A stretch of 64,000 nucleotides of DNA from SAR116 cluster bacterium (GCA_004212735.1 SHBD01000004.1:1-64000); one strand, 5' to 3'; counted from the stretch's first letter, positions 48,752 to 58,738 are shown. Numbers and translations: made by a program. Notes: generated by a model from the letters alone, not told the origin.

Positions 48752-49771
48752 ATGTTCGCATCCTCCACCCACAAGACAATGTCCGCACATAACAGCGGTG
48801 CCATCGTGGCCTGGCTTTTGATCATGGCGCTGCTTGTTGCCATTATGGTTGTGATTGGCGGCATCACCCGGCTGACAGGAAGCGGTTTGTCGATGACGGA
48901 ATGGCGGCCACTCATGGGTACCCTGCCACCGATGAGCGCCGCTGAATGGGACCGGGTCTTTGAGCTTTACAAGGCGTCACCTGAATATGACGCGATTAAT
49001 TTTGGTATGGATCTCGCGGGCTTCAAGATGATTTTCTTCTGGGAATACTTCCACCGCCTCTGGGGGCGGTTACTTGGCGTTGCCTTCGCTCTGCCGCTAC
49101 TTTGGTTCTGGATGGCGGGGCGTATACCATCGGGTTTTAGCGCCCGCCTTCTTGTCTTGTTGGCACTTGGCGGCTTTCAGGGCGTAATCGGATGGTGGAT
49201 GGTGAAATCCGGCCTCAGCGAGGTGGCCAGCGTGTCCCAATATCGCCTCGCAACGCATCTTGGTACAGCTCTGGTGATTTTTAGCCTGCTGATCTGGACC
49301 GCATTGGACATTCGTGATGGCAAATCACCTGTGCCGCACGGTCATGCAGCGGCAACCATCGGCATTGTAGCCCTGACAATTCTGGCGGGGGCGCTGGTCG
49401 CCGGCATGGACGCTGGATTGCTCTATAACGAATATCCGTTGATGGGATCGGGCCTTGTTCCGATCGAATATGGTGAACAGGGGTTTTTCGACCCCTTTGA
49501 AAACCCGGCATCGGCGCAGTTCCATCACAGGTGGATTGCCGTCTTGGCCGTCCTTGCCGTCCTCGGCCTGGCGTTTAATGCAAAAAGGGCCGGCTTTGGC
49601 AATCGACCGGCCTATTTTGCGATGGGTGCAATTGCAGTGCAATTCCTGCTTGGGATCACCACTTTGCTCCACGGCGTGCCTGTGGCTCTTGGCGGCCTGC
49701 ATCAGGCCGGTGCCGTGATTTTGCTTGGCAGCGTGATCTGGCTCGCACACGGGCTCGGCCGCACTCGCTAG
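48752..49771 (+). CDS. ctaA: Heme A synthase (COX15/CtaA)
   Basis: 339 aa, eight predicted transmembrane helices. The heme-ligand region contains GGITRLTGSGLSMTEWRPLMGTLPP at the start, FFWEYFHRLWGRLLG, a second QFHHRWIAVLAV histidine block and GLHQAGAVI. It oxidises heme O to heme A for aa3-type cytochrome oxidase, so an aerobic lifestyle is implied. AAGG is 9 bases upstream of the start. Confidence 0.95.
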   Translation: MFASSTHKTMSAHNSGAIVAWLLIMALLVAIMVVIGGITRLTGSGLSMTEWRPLMGTLPPMSAAEWDRVFELYKASPEYDAINFGMDLAGFKMIFFWEYFHRLWGRLLGVAFALPLLWFWMAGRIPSGFSARLLVLLALGGFQGVIGWWMVKSGLSEVASVSQYRLATHLGTALVIFSLLIWTALDIRDGKSPVPHGHAAATIGIVALTILAGALVAGMDAGLLYNEYPLMGSGLVPIEYGEQGFFDPFENPASAQFHHRWIAVLAVLAVLGLAFNAKRAGFGNRPAYFAMGAIAVQFLLGITTLLHGVPVALGGLHQAGAVILLGSVIWLAHGLGRTR

Positions 49772-49803
49772 CAACGCCGCTTGCTACCGCAGAATGTGTG
49801 ACT

Positions 49804-51579
49804 CTAGTCGCCCTTCGGCTTGATCACCGGCGCGCGCCGGATGTGCAACTCAGCAAGCGCGCTATCATCCACATCTGAGGGGGCCGCCATCATAAGATCC
49901 TCGGCCTTACCATTCATCGGAAACAGAATGACCTCACGAATATTAGGCTCATCGGCGATCAGCATGACAATCCGGTCAATGCCGGGGGCAATGCCACCAT
50001 GCGGCGGTGCGCCAAAGCGGAAGGCGTTGATCATGGCCGGAAACTTCTCATTGACAACGCTGTTGTCATAACCAGCGATTTCAAAAGCCTTGTACATGAC
50101 TTCGGGCAGATGATTCCGGATTGCCCCGGATGACAGTTCGACGCCATTGCAGACAAGGTCATATTGCCACGCCTTGATTTCGAGTGGGTCCATGTTTTCC
50201 AATGCGTCCATGCCCCCTTGCGGCATGGAAAAGGGATTGTGCGAGAAATCGATCCTGCCTGTGGCCTCATCCAATTCGAACATCGGGAAATCGACAATCC
50301 AGGCGAATTTGAAACTATTTTGGTCGATCAACCCCTGATCCTCACCAATCTTTACCCGCGCGCGCCCAGCCAAACTTGCTGCCTCATTGGCCGCAGCACA
50401 GGCAAAGAACACAGCATCACCGTCACCAACACCGGCTTCTATCCTGATCTCTTCTGCCTTCTCAGCGCCCAGCGCCTTTGCCACCGGACCTCTGGCCTCG
50501 CCATCGCCGTAGATGATGTATCCCATTCCTGGCGCGCCCTCGGACTGCGCCCAGCTGTTCATCCTGTCAGCAATCGCCCGGCTGCCACATTTTGGGCCGG
50601 GAACCGCCCTTACGACAGCGCCCTTCTCCACATTTTTGGCAAAAATCGAAAACCCTGAGTCACGAAAAATCTCAGTGACATCCGTGATCTCGAATGGCAC
50701 CCGTAAATCCGGCTTGTCGTTACCGTATTTGAGCATCGATTCCGCATAGGGGATATGCACAAACTCACTGTCGATGGCCTTGTCGGAAAACTCCTCGAAA
50801 ACCCCTCTGATAACCGGCTCAACAGCGTCAAAAACATCCTGCTGCTCAACAAAGCTCATCTCAAGGTCAAGCTGATAGAATTCACCCGGACTGCGGTCCG
50901 CACGGCTATCCTCGTCGCGAAAACAGGGAGCAATCTGAAAGTAACGGTCAAATCCAGAAACCATAATCAGCTGTTTGAACTGCTGGGGTGCCTGCGGCAG
51001 CGCGTAGAATTTGCCCGGATGCAAACGTGCTGGCACGAGGAAGTCACGCGCACCCTCAGGAGATGAGGCTGTCAAAATGGGAGTCTGGAACTCGGTAAAG
51101 CCAAGGGCGACCATGCGGGCTCTGATTGACTGGATGATCTGGGCGCGCAGCATGATGTTGCCATGCGGGCGCGTCCGACGCAGGTCAAGATAACGATACC
51201 GCAATCTTGTTTCCTCGCCCGAATCCTCATCAGAATTGACCTGCAGCGGCAAGGTATCCGCCGCCGATTGCACTGAAAACGCCTCGATCCGGACTTCGAT
51301 ATGGCCTGTCGGCAGACCGGTATTGATGGTCTCATCACTACGCTTCAACACCTCACCCGTCACCGTGACAACCGATTCAAGGCGCGTCGCTTCAACCATC
51401 TCAAAGCAGGCGTCCGACGAATCGATGACACATTGCGTCAGGCCATAATGATCACGCAAATCGACGAAGACCAGTTGACCATGATCACGCTTGCGGTTGA
51501 TCCAGCCTGACAGCCGGACTTTTTCACCGACATTTGCCTCGGATAATTCAACACAATTGTGGGAACGGTAAGCATGCAT
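49804..51579 (-). CDS. aspS: Aspartyl-tRNA synthetase
   Basis: 591 aa. The N-terminal OB-fold anticodon domain starts [18 protein letters not shown]; class II motif 2 is [17 protein letters not shown] and motif 3 [12 protein letters not shown]; the bacterial GAD insertion lies around residues 290-420. It may be non-discriminating (charging tRNA-Asn too) if the genome lacks AsnRS, which I cannot check. The start at 51579 has GGAG 8 bases upstream; the frame's first ATG, two codons earlier, is too close to it. Confidence 0.96.
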   Translation of the reverse strand: MHAYRSHNCVELSEANVGEKVRLSGWINRKRDHGQLVFVDLRDHYGLTQCVIDSSDACFEMVEATRLESVVTVTGEVLKRSDETINTGLPTGHIEVRIEAFSVQSAADTLPLQVNSDEDSGEETRLRYRYLDLRRTRPHGNIMLRAQIIQSIRARMVALGFTEFQTPILTASSPEGARDFLVPARLHPGKFYALPQAPQQFKQLIMVSGFDRYFQIAPCFRDEDSRADRSPGEFYQLDLEMSFVEQQDVFDAVEPVIRGVFEEFSDKAIDSEFVHIPYAESMLKYGNDKPDLRVPFEITDVTEIFRDSGFSIFAKNVEKGAVVRAVPGPKCGSRAIADRMNSWAQSEGAPGMGYIIYGDGEARGPVAKALGAEKAEEIRIEAGVGDGDAVFFACAAANEAASLAGRARVKIGEDQGLIDQNSFKFAWIVDFPMFELDEATGRIDFSHNPFSMPQGGMDALENMDPLEIKAWQYDLVCNGVELSSGAIRNHLPEVMYKAFEIAGYDNSVVNEKFPAMINAFRFGAPPHGGIAPGIDRIVMLIADEPNIREVILFPMNGKAEDLMMAAPSDVDDSALAELHIRRAPVIKPKGD

Positions 51580-51703
51580 GATCATGGCTCCAGAAAAGAC
51601 CCGAGACGGGATGTGAAAACGGGCGCAGTATGCAAATTATGAACCGAGACTGCAACCGGCATTTCGCCGGGGTACAAATGGCGTCAAAATTTTTAGTGCC
51701 GCG

Positions 51704-52720
51704 TTATTTCCGGCGGCTTCGGCGGGATTTACGACGCCCCTCAGCGCCCGGATTTTCAGGAATATTTGCCCAGGGCTGACCAAGCGCCCGTTGCATCGCT
51801 GCCTCATCAAATGGCTGGACCGGTGTCTGAGCAAGCGCCTGTGACATTGCCGCAACATGGTCAGGGCTCGTCCCACAGCATCCACCAATGATACGCACAC
51901 CCATATCGCGGGCGAATAGCGCGTAGTCAGCCATTAATGCCGGCGTGCCATGGTAGTGAATAGCGCCATCCACATAGGAAGGAATCCCGCAATTGCCCTT
52001 GGCAATCAACGGTGTGTCGATATGAGCCTGTGCCATGCCGGAAATCGAATGCAACAGCTCGGCAGGGCCAATGCCACAATTCGCGCCAAGGAAATCTGCC
52101 TTGTTGGCAGCGCCAAAAACAGCAAAATCCTGGGGCAAAACGCCCATCATTGATCGTGCTGCCGTGTCAAAAGTCATGGTGGCCGCAACCTGCAGACCAG
52201 TTGTCTTTGCCGCCTCAAGTGCCGAAGCAATTTCCTCGGAGCTGGACATGGTCTCAATCCACAGCATATCCACTCCGCCCTCGGCGAGAGCGTTCGCCTG
52301 TGCGGCAAAAATATCCCGCGTTGACGTATGGGTCAGCGCACCCATTGGTTCAAACAGCTCTCCGGTTGGACCCATTGAGCCCGCGACCAGTAACGGGCGT
52401 CGCTGCCTGTCGGTGGCAGTGGCAGCCACCTTACGCGCAAGACGGGCTGCAGCTAAATTGAGTTCAGTGACACGATCCTGTGCATCATGCAGCTTTAACC
52501 GCAAGGCATTGCCGCCGAAAGAATTGGTCAACACCAAATCAGAGCCAGAATCAAAAAATAAGGCATGGAGCCCTTGGATATCGTCCGGCCGTTCCACATT
52601 CCACAATTCAGGCGGATAACCGGTTTCCAGACCACGCATAAATAGGTTGGTGCCGGTGGCACCGTCAGCCAATAAAAAACCTTTTTCCGTCAGAATTTCA
52701 TTGATTGCTGCATTCTTCAC
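51704..52720 (-). CDS. Homocysteine S-methyltransferase family protein, betaine-homocysteine type
   Basis: 338 aa. The homocysteine-binding TIM barrel has the zinc cysteines in GANCGIGP and GGCCGTSPDH, and the opening LLADGATGTNLFMRGLETGYPPELWN. This matches BmtB-type enzymes that move a methyl group from betaine (or a related donor) to homocysteine to make methionine. Such enzymes are important in marine alphaproteobacteria that use osmolytes. The start is GTG with GAGGA upstream. DUF1289 lies immediately upstream and the pair may be co-transcribed. Confidence 0.88.
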   Translation of the reverse strand: MKNAAINEILTEKGFLLADGATGTNLFMRGLETGYPPELWNVERPDDIQGLHALFFDSGSDLVLTNSFGGNALRLKLHDAQDRVTELNLAAARLARKVAATATDRQRRPLLVAGSMGPTGELFEPMGALTHTSTRDIFAAQANALAEGGVDMLWIETMSSSEEIASALEAAKTTGLQVAATMTFDTAARSMMGVLPQDFAVFGAANKADFLGANCGIGPAELLHSISGMAQAHIDTPLIAKGNCGIPSYVDGAIHYHGTPALMADYALFARDMGVRIIGGCCGTSPDHVAAMSQALAQTPVQPFDEAAMQRALGQPWANIPENPGAEGRRKSRRSRRK

Positions 52721-52734
52721 TTTTAGTCCTCAGT

Positions 52735-52968
52735 TCAGCCTGTTTTGGCCTTTCTTCGTGTTACCCGTCTTCGCACCCCGGTTGCAGCGGCACGCCTGTC
52801 ACGTAACTCGTTCAGCAGACCACTTTGTTCATCCGCTGTCATTCTGGGCCAAGCAGCAATCTCACCGCGCGTGCGATAACAGCCTAGGCACACCCCGTTC
52901 TCCGCATCCATCTGGCAGACCGAGATACAGGGAGACACCAGCTTTGCCTGTGTCCGACTGTCACCCAT
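52735..52968 (-). CDS. DUF1289 small cysteine-rich protein
   Basis: 77 aa. The family motif SPCISVCQMDAENGVCLGCYRTRGEIAAW contains four cysteines suited to a metal or Fe-S site. The basic tail is Arg/Lys-rich (RRRVTRRK). Function unknown. The ATG at 52968 has AGGTGG 9 bases upstream; a longer frame to 53001 is less likely. Confidence 0.88.
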   Translation of the reverse strand: MGDSRTQAKLVSPCISVCQMDAENGVCLGCYRTRGEIAAWPRMTADEQSGLLNELRDRRAAATGVRRRVTRRKAKTG

Positions 52969-53008
52969 GACGCAATCCACCTCGCGAAAGCGTGCCTGCA
53001 CCGCCCTA

Positions 53009-53521
53009 TCAGGCGGCGCGGCTTTCGTCCTGACCGTCGAGCATAATCCCGTTTAACACATCGAGACCAGCAGCGATGTCGTCCATGTTGGTAACAACAA
53101 GATTTTCAACACGCGCAACATCTGCACCATCGACGAATTCTGGATGCTCCATGTCAACAATGTCGAGAATCTTGATCGCATCAGCGAGGATCAATACAGG
53201 CATGTCTTCACGGACAAAGGCCCGCAGGATGCGCTTGGCGTGGACTTCGGTTGACAGCTTTTCGATATGACGATCACCCTGTGGAATTATCAAGGCGTCA
53301 TAATCAACGGCAAGCGTTGTCGAGAGCGTAGAGTCCACGGGATAGGACATACCCCAGCCAGTGCCGTTCCAGGCATTTGTCAGACCGGCATCCCTGGAAA
53401 TGATCTTCAATTTTGCATTCGCCGCCAGCATCGCCTTTTGAATTGCGATAAATGTGGCTTCATCAAAGCCGCTGGCCACCATCAGGCCAACTGTCTTGCC
53501 AGCAAAATGAGTCATTCGCAT
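53009..53521 (-). CDS. DJ-1/PfpI-like protein lacking the nucleophile cysteine
   Basis: 170 aa. The fold pattern is DJ-1/PfpI: KTVGLMVASGFDEATFIAIQKAM, LKIISRDAGLTNAWNGTGWG, DYDALIIPQGDRHIEKL and FVREDMPVLILADAIKIL. The nucleophilic elbow, where active members have a cysteine, reads LADA here, so protease or glyoxalase activity is unlikely. Similar domains occur at the C-terminus of large catalases. The start at 53521 is set by GGAG 7 bases upstream; the frame reads further upstream without support. Confidence 0.75.
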   Translation of the reverse strand: MRMTHFAGKTVGLMVASGFDEATFIAIQKAMLAANAKLKIISRDAGLTNAWNGTGWGMSYPVDSTLSTTLAVDYDALIIPQGDRHIEKLSTEVHAKRILRAFVREDMPVLILADAIKILDIVDMEHPEFVDGADVARVENLVVTNMDDIAAGLDVLNGIMLDGQDESRAA

Positions 53522-53822
53522 GGGTACACTCCTTTTTTGTGTTTGTAACTGCTGCGTGCGCGCCTTTGGCGGCACCCAAACCAGCCATTGCCCGCGAAAG
53601 GTGGGCCATGGCGTGAGGACAATCATGTTCTTCGGTGGGCGGGGTATAACGCGTAAGGCTGAAATGTTCAACCCCGATATCCATGGTTTGTTGATCACAT
53701 CGTGCAATCAGCTGTTTTTGCATGTAAAGCCGTCTGTCAGTGACAAACATCAACGGGAAATTCCCGGGTCGGAGCTCTGCCAAATGGCTGATGATCGTTA
53801 ACGCTCTTCGCTTTTGCGCCAT
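53463..53822 (-). CDS. Possible small protein of unknown function
   Basis: Up to 119 aa, no recognised domain. The frame has a plausible protein-like composition (FVTDRRLYMQKQLIARCDQ, then HAMAHLSRAMAGLGAAKGA) and an internal ATG near 53741 as an alternative start. The last 20 codons overlap the start of the DJ-1-like gene. No good Shine-Dalgarno precedes 53822. It may be real or a chance open frame; codon-bias analysis would decide. Confidence 0.28.
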   Translation of the reverse strand: MAQKRRALTIISHLAELRPGNFPLMFVTDRRLYMQKQLIARCDQQTMDIGVEHFSLTRYTPPTEEHDCPHAMAHLSRAMAGLGAAKGAHAAVTNTKKECTHANDSFCWQDSWPDGGQRL

Positions 53823-53906
53823 ATTGAGTTGCTTTTAACCCGTAGTTTGGCCATATAGAGGCAATAGAGCCCGTTAGTCAGACGAACAGCCAATAGGTGT
53901 GCGGTA
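53522..53906. other. Gap between the DJ-1-like gene and folE
   Basis: 385 bp separate the divergent DJ-1-like gene and folE. On the minus strand one frame (see next entry) is open through most of it. On the plus strand only the folE leader with AGGTG before its ATG is clear. I see no tRNA, palindrome or riboswitch that I can name. Confidence 0.4.
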
Positions 53907-54551
53907 ATGACCCCCTATGATGACAGCGACACCAAAACCCTGAAAGGCGATCATTCGACGCCTGTCGAAACGCATGGTGATCCGCGACCTACACGGTCCG
54001 AGGCGGAAGCCGCGGTTGAATTGCTTTTGCGATGGGCAGGCGATGACCCCACCCGCGAGGGGCTGGTTGGAACGCCCGGTCGCGTTGCACGCGCTTGGCA
54101 GGAATTCTGTGTCGGCTACACTGAAGATCCAGCATCACTGCTAAGTAGCACCTTTGAGGAAGTCGAGGGCTATGACGATATGGTGATGTTGCGCAATATC
54201 CGGCTAGAAAGCCACTGCGAACATCACATGGTGCCAATTCTGGGAGTTGCGCATATCGCTTACATGCCCGATCGCCGTGTCGTCGGCATATCGAAACTCG
54301 CCCGCGTCCTGGACAGTTTCGCCCGTCGGCTTCAAACCCAGGAAACACTGACGGCGCAGGTGGCGGAATGCATCCAATCTGAACTTCGCCCGCGCGGCGT
54401 GGCTTTGTTGATTGATGCGCAACACCAATGTATGACGACACGCGGTGTCAGAAAACCAGATGTCTCGATGGTGACAACGCGTTTTACTGGTGTGTTTCAA
54501 ACGGACGGCGACCTGCTCAGACGGTTTCTTGAGCAGACAAAGCTGGGCTGA
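53907..54551 (+). CDS. folE: GTP cyclohydrolase I
   Basis: 214 aa, type IA. The zinc and active-site residues are in ESHCEHHMVPI, GISKLARVLDSFARRLQTQE, and the C-terminal HQCMTTRGVRKPDVSMVTTRFTG. It makes dihydroneopterin triphosphate from GTP for folate synthesis. AGGTG precedes the ATG. The first 30 residues are a variable Asp/Thr-rich extension. Confidence 0.96.
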   Translation: MTPYDDSDTKTLKGDHSTPVETHGDPRPTRSEAEAAVELLLRWAGDDPTREGLVGTPGRVARAWQEFCVGYTEDPASLLSSTFEEVEGYDDMVMLRNIRLESHCEHHMVPILGVAHIAYMPDRRVVGISKLARVLDSFARRLQTQETLTAQVAECIQSELRPRGVALLIDAQHQCMTTRGVRKPDVSMVTTRFTGVFQTDGDLLRRFLEQTKLG

Positions 54552-54672
54552 ACACGATTTGAGTCGGATGCGTGTGGCTGATTTGCAGCGCTCCGTCCAC
54601 ACAGGTGCTTTGCATCTTCAGCTTGATCGGTGGTACGATCCCGCCTTGCCCATGCTCGTTGATGGTTAAAAA

Positions 54673-56118
54673 ATGCGATTAGCACCTGTGTTAAACATCC
54701 TTGGCCTGCTGACGACAATGCTGGCGGCAGCCATGCTCATTCCGATGGCGATAGATCTGTATTTCGGGTCAGATGATTGGCAGGTATTTGCCGTTTCTGC
54801 TCTGTTGACTGCCTTTGTCGGCGTCGCAGTTTGGTTAAGCACCGCACAGCGTGAGCCTATTGATTTGGGGCTCAAACAGGCGTTCCTGCTCACCAACGGC
54901 TCTTGGCTGCTGATCGGCGTTTTCGGCTCTTTTCCTTTTATGTTCTGTGAGTTGGCGCTTAGCCCAACAGATGCAATTTTCGAATCCGTTTCAGGCATCA
55001 CCACAACTGGATCGACCGTTCTAAAGAATATTGAAGAGGCATCACATGGCATTCTGATCTGGCGCGCGCTGCTTCAATGGCTTGGCGGTGTTGGCATTGT
55101 CGTGATGGCGATGGCTGTTTTGCCAATGTTGTCAGTGGGTGGCATGCAGCTCTTTCGCACTGAATCTTATGATCGGGCGGAAAAAGTCGTCCCGCGTGCA
55201 GCTCAACTGGCAGGTGGAATCGGGCTGGTTTATGCGTTCTTGACTGCTGCCTGTGCAGCCATGCTCTCCTTTGCCGGCATGGGCGTTTTTGACGCTGTCG
55301 CGCATGCCATGACAACCATCGCAACAGGAGGATATTCGACAAGAACAGCCTCCATCGGCGCTTTTGATTCAGTCGCCATTGAATGGATTGTCATTGCCGG
55401 AATGATTGTTGGCAGCCTGCCATTTGCCCACTATCTGGCGATGGTCCGTGGTGGCTGGCAATCACTTTTGCGGGACCCACAGGTTCGCTGGTTTCTGGCG
55501 CTGCTGCTTGCGGTTGTTGGCCTGCTTTGCTGGCATCTTAACACATCTGGGATGCCGCTCGGCACGGCCATCCGGCAATCAAGTTTCAACGCCGTATCGA
55601 TCATGACCGGCACAGGATATGGAAGCGCCGATTTTTCGGCATGGGGCGGATTTGCCTCCACGCTGCTTCTGATCGCCATGTTCATAGGCGGCTGCGGCGG
55701 ATCAACAACCTGCGGCATCAAAGTGTTCCGGCTCCAAGTATTGGCCACGACCGCAAGAGTGCAGATCAGCCGTCTGCTCCGCCCACATGCCGTGGTCCTT
55801 GCTTATTACAACAAACGGCCCGTCGCCCCCGAGGTCATGGACTCTGTCATGGGCTTTTTCTATCTCTATATTCTGTGCTTTGTACTTCTGGCCATTCTGT
55901 TGGGGATGATGGGGCTTGATTTCGTCACCGCTTTGTCTGGCGCTGCGACATCTATCAGCAATGTGGGCCCGGGGCTGGGCAATTTGATCGGAGCCAGTGG
56001 CAATTTTGCAACCGTGCCTGATGCCGCAAAATGGGTGATGGCCTTCGGGATGCTGCTTGGGCGTCTTGAGCTATTCACCGTTCTGGTGATGCTGACCCCC
56101 GCATTCTGGAGCCGCTAG
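54673..56118 (+). CDS. trkH: TrkH-family potassium uptake protein
   Basis: 481 aa with about ten hydrophobic segments. Four pore-loop half-repeats are visible: SGITTTGSTVL, TTIATGGYSTRT, MTGTGYGSADF and ISNVGPGLGNL, each with the selectivity-filter glycine. It imports K+ together with a TrkA-type regulator, which is not in the window. It ends tail to tail with the lipoprotein gene, overlapping by 4 bases. Confidence 0.95.
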   Translation: MRLAPVLNILGLLTTMLAAAMLIPMAIDLYFGSDDWQVFAVSALLTAFVGVAVWLSTAQREPIDLGLKQAFLLTNGSWLLIGVFGSFPFMFCELALSPTDAIFESVSGITTTGSTVLKNIEEASHGILIWRALLQWLGGVGIVVMAMAVLPMLSVGGMQLFRTESYDRAEKVVPRAAQLAGGIGLVYAFLTAACAAMLSFAGMGVFDAVAHAMTTIATGGYSTRTASIGAFDSVAIEWIVIAGMIVGSLPFAHYLAMVRGGWQSLLRDPQVRWFLALLLAVVGLLCWHLNTSGMPLGTAIRQSSFNAVSIMTGTGYGSADFSAWGGFASTLLLIAMFIGGCGGSTTCGIKVFRLQVLATTARVQISRLLRPHAVVLAYYNKRPVAPEVMDSVMGFFYLYILCFVLLAILLGMMGLDFVTALSGAATSISNVGPGLGNLIGASGNFATVPDAAKWVMAFGMLLGRLELFTVLVMLTPAFWSR

Positions 56119-56699
56119 GGCAGAATAATATTATCGATCTTTTGCAGTTCCCTGCGCGCCTGCGTGTCCAGCGCGGCCAGGGCCGTCAGCAAGGTTTCTT
56201 TAACCGCCTTGTCAAATTCATTTGGTGTGGAGGATTCAGGTATGCTCTTTGATTGGCTTGCCGACAAATCCACCATCGCCTTGGCACCACCAACCGGTTG
56301 CAGCCACATCAGACGTGCAACCAATTCAACTCTTATTTTGGTGTCCTGCTGATCAGAGAAAATGCCCTGAAAATTGGTTTTACGAGGCAGCTTTTCTCTG
56401 GTCACAGCTGCTTTGGAGATATCCAAAATCAGCTCGCCACTGCCACCTGCCGGCTGCAATACCCTCGCTGCCCATTCAGCGACAATATTGCTTGGATAGG
56501 GTGTCTGAAAATGACCGATGAACGGCGCTTCCATTGGCATTTGCCAATTTTCGACAATCTCCAGACGACGGGCGTTCACCGCCATTACCGCATAGCTGTC
56601 GCTGTCAAATTTTGGTGGTGCCTTTCCGATGCCGCTGGTGGTGCCGCACGCAGTCATCAACCCCATCGCAGCCATGATACCTATATAGCCGAGCCGCAT
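56115..56699 (-). CDS. Putative lipoprotein of unknown function
   Basis: 194 aa with a lipoprotein signal (MRLGYIGIMAAMGLMTAC, lipobox LMTAC). The mature part has MPMEAPFIGHFQTPYPSNIVAEWA and a C-terminal amphipathic helix. I recognise no domain. The start at 56699 has GGGAGG 6-7 bases upstream; a 19-residue longer frame lacks a ribosome-binding site. Similar-sized lipoproteins are seen near hslO/argF in other alphaproteobacteria, but I cannot name a family. Confidence 0.75.
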   Translation of the reverse strand: MRLGYIGIMAAMGLMTACGTTSGIGKAPPKFDSDSYAVMAVNARRLEIVENWQMPMEAPFIGHFQTPYPSNIVAEWAARVLQPAGGSGELILDISKAAVTREKLPRKTNFQGIFSDQQDTKIRVELVARLMWLQPVGGAKAMVDLSASQSKSIPESSTPNEFDKAVKETLLTALAALDTQARRELQKIDNIILP

Positions 56700-56794
56700 T
56701 TCAAGCCTCCCTATTCGATGCTTATAAGAATGCGGCATGGAAGAAAATAAATCCACAGTCGACTTTACGCGAGAGGTACAAATCTGCCCGCCTG

Positions 56795-57739
56795 TTACTG
56801 AGACGTCGGGCTGGCAGCAATTTCGTCAGTGCGAATTTGTCGTTTTGTCTTGCAGAATTCACAGATGATTTCAATCTGGCCATCTTCATCCGCCAAGTCC
56901 GTGAGATCTGCCGGATCAAGCTGACCCAGCATGTTTTCCACCCGCTGCGGGCTGCAGCGGCATTTGTCACGCACCTCGCGGACAGGGGCGACATGGGGTT
57001 CCATGGAATTGAACAGCCTGAAAATCAGCGCCTCCGGACTGAGTGTTGGATCAACCATTTCATCAAACCGCAAGGACTCCATCAGCGTCTTGGCCGTGTG
57101 CCAAGCATCATCGCTGAGATCACGCTCGGCAGCTGAACCGTTCTCACCACCCTCTGTTGCAATCCGTTGCAACATCATGGCGGTTGCCTGCCATTGCTGG
57201 TCCTGCAGGTGCGAGGCTGCCACAACCAAAGTGTCCAACTGCTCAGAATTGGCAAACCATGAGGTCGCGGCATCACTGAGCGTAGCGCCCTCGAGATCAA
57301 CAATTCCCTGGTATCGACCTCCAGTTGCGCCTTCATCAACGGTGAAGGCAATATGGCCAGACCCCATTAGTTGCGGCACATTTGCAGGTAAGGTGGGATC
57401 ATCGTTATCTGGACTTGGCGCATCAGCATCAAAAGCTGCATAGCCACGCAAATCACCGTCCGAGGTCATATCGGCAAACAGGGTTCGCACCAGCGCATCG
57501 CCCTTTGCCTGAAGCGTGAATATCCCGTCAAATTTGAGCGTGCTTGCAAGACATGCCGTTAAAGCCAGTGCCTCGGCTTGCATCCGGGCGATGGCAGGGG
57601 GATAGGCGTGGCGCTGCAGAATTGTGGTGGCAGGCTTGCCAACTGAGGCAATTCGTCCCCTGATCAAGGCGATGTTTTCCGCGCCACTGGTGAGGTAAAA
57701 GGGAATGATCTGCGAATCTGACAACGGCGTTACGGTCAT
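56795..57739 (-). CDS. hslO: Redox-regulated molecular chaperone Hsp33
   Basis: 314 aa. Hsp33 fold (IIPFYLTSGAENIALIRGR, FTLQAKGDALVRTLFADMTSDGDLRGYAAFDA). The C-terminal zinc redox switch has the CxC pair in CRCSPQRVENML and the CxxC pair in CEFCKTKRQI. Oxidation releases zinc and activates the holdase. AAGGA precedes the start. It is in line with argF upstream on the minus strand, as in many alphaproteobacteria (argD-argF-hslO). Confidence 0.95.
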   Translation of the reverse strand: MTVTPLSDSQIIPFYLTSGAENIALIRGRIASVGKPATTILQRHAYPPAIARMQAEALALTACLASTLKFDGIFTLQAKGDALVRTLFADMTSDGDLRGYAAFDADAPSPDNDDPTLPANVPQLMGSGHIAFTVDEGATGGRYQGIVDLEGATLSDAATSWFANSEQLDTLVVAASHLQDQQWQATAMMLQRIATEGGENGSAAERDLSDDAWHTAKTLMESLRFDEMVDPTLSPEALIFRLFNSMEPHVAPVREVRDKCRCSPQRVENMLGQLDPADLTDLADEDGQIEIICEFCKTKRQIRTDEIAASPTSQ

Positions 57740-57829
57740 ACAAACTATCCTTGCGTCACGCTGGTTTTCTGCGGTTTTGTGAAAATTTCTTTTTTATCCG
57801 TTTTCTTTTGTGTCCGTCTGGCACAATCA

Positions 57830-58738
57830 TCAATTGCCAGCAAAACACCACGCCAGCACCGCCTTTTGTGCGTGCAATCTATTTTCGGCTTCGTCAAAGA
57901 CCACTGACTGTGGGCCATCAATGACCTCTGCGGCAACCTCCTGACCACGGATAGCAGGAAGGCAATGCATGAAAATCGCGTCGCCCGCCGCCACTTTCAT
58001 CAGATCAGCATTCACCTGATAGGGCGCAAAATCCTGCGTTCTTGTGCCTTCCTCGTCACCCATTGAAATCCACACATCCGTCACCAGCGTCTGGCTACTC
58101 CGCGCTGCCTCAAACGGATCATCATGCAAGGTGATGTCACCCCCCTGCGCCCGCGCCCAGGCCAGCAGGTCAGCCGGAGGTGAATAACCATCCGGGCAGG
58201 CAATTCTCAGCTCAAATTTTAGCAGTGCGGCAGCCTCGATCCAGCTCACAAGAACATTGTTGCCATCGCCTAGCCACGTGACGCTCTGACCCTCAAGCGG
58301 ACCATGGCAATCAATCATGGTCTGCAAATCGGCCATGATTTGACAGGGATGGGACCGTTCGGTCAGGCCATTGATTACCGGAACAGTTGCATGCGTTGCC
58401 AAATCCAACAGCTGTTGATGGCTGAAACAGCGGATCATGATCGCGTCAACAAAACGCGACAGCACCCGCGCTGTATCCTCAATCGTCTCACCACGTCCCA
58501 ATTGCATATCACTGGCTGACAGAACGATCGGGGTGCCGCCAAGCTGGGAAATGCCAACCTCAAAGGAAACACGGGTCCGCGTCGATGGCTTTTCAAAAAT
58601 CATGGCGACAGATTTTCCGGCGAGGGGCTGCGGGCGCAGCTCACCCGATTGCAGCGCCATTTTCAGCACACGCGCATCATCAAGAATGGCTTGTAACGTC
58701 TTGGCATCAAAATCCTTGATATCCAGAAAATGTCGCAT
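57830..58738 (-). CDS. argF: Ornithine carbamoyltransferase
   Basis: 302 aa. Carbamoyl-phosphate site STRTRVSFEVG, the ornithine loop HCLPAIRGQEV, and DVWISMGDE are intact. It makes citrulline from ornithine and carbamoyl phosphate. It follows argD directly (47 bp) in an argD-argF-hslO series. GGAA sits at moderate distance before the ATG. Confidence 0.97.
   Translation of the reverse strand: MRHFLDIKDFDAKTLQAILDDARVLKMALQSGELRPQPLAGKSVAMIFEKPSTRTRVSFEVGISQLGGTPIVLSASDMQLGRGETIEDTARVLSRFVDAIMIRCFSHQQLLDLATHATVPVINGLTERSHPCQIMADLQTMIDCHGPLEGQSVTWLGDGNNVLVSWIEAAALLKFELRIACPDGYSPPADLLAWARAQGGDITLHDDPFEAARSSQTLVTDVWISMGDEEGTRTQDFAPYQVNADLMKVAAGDAIFMHCLPAIRGQEVAAEVIDGPQSVVFDEAENRLHAQKAVLAWCFAGN

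Noticed and set aside
52721-52734. SAM or cobalamin riboswitch before the homocysteine methyltransferase
   Set aside because: The gap is only 14 bp, too short for a riboswitch; the gene follows DUF1289 directly.
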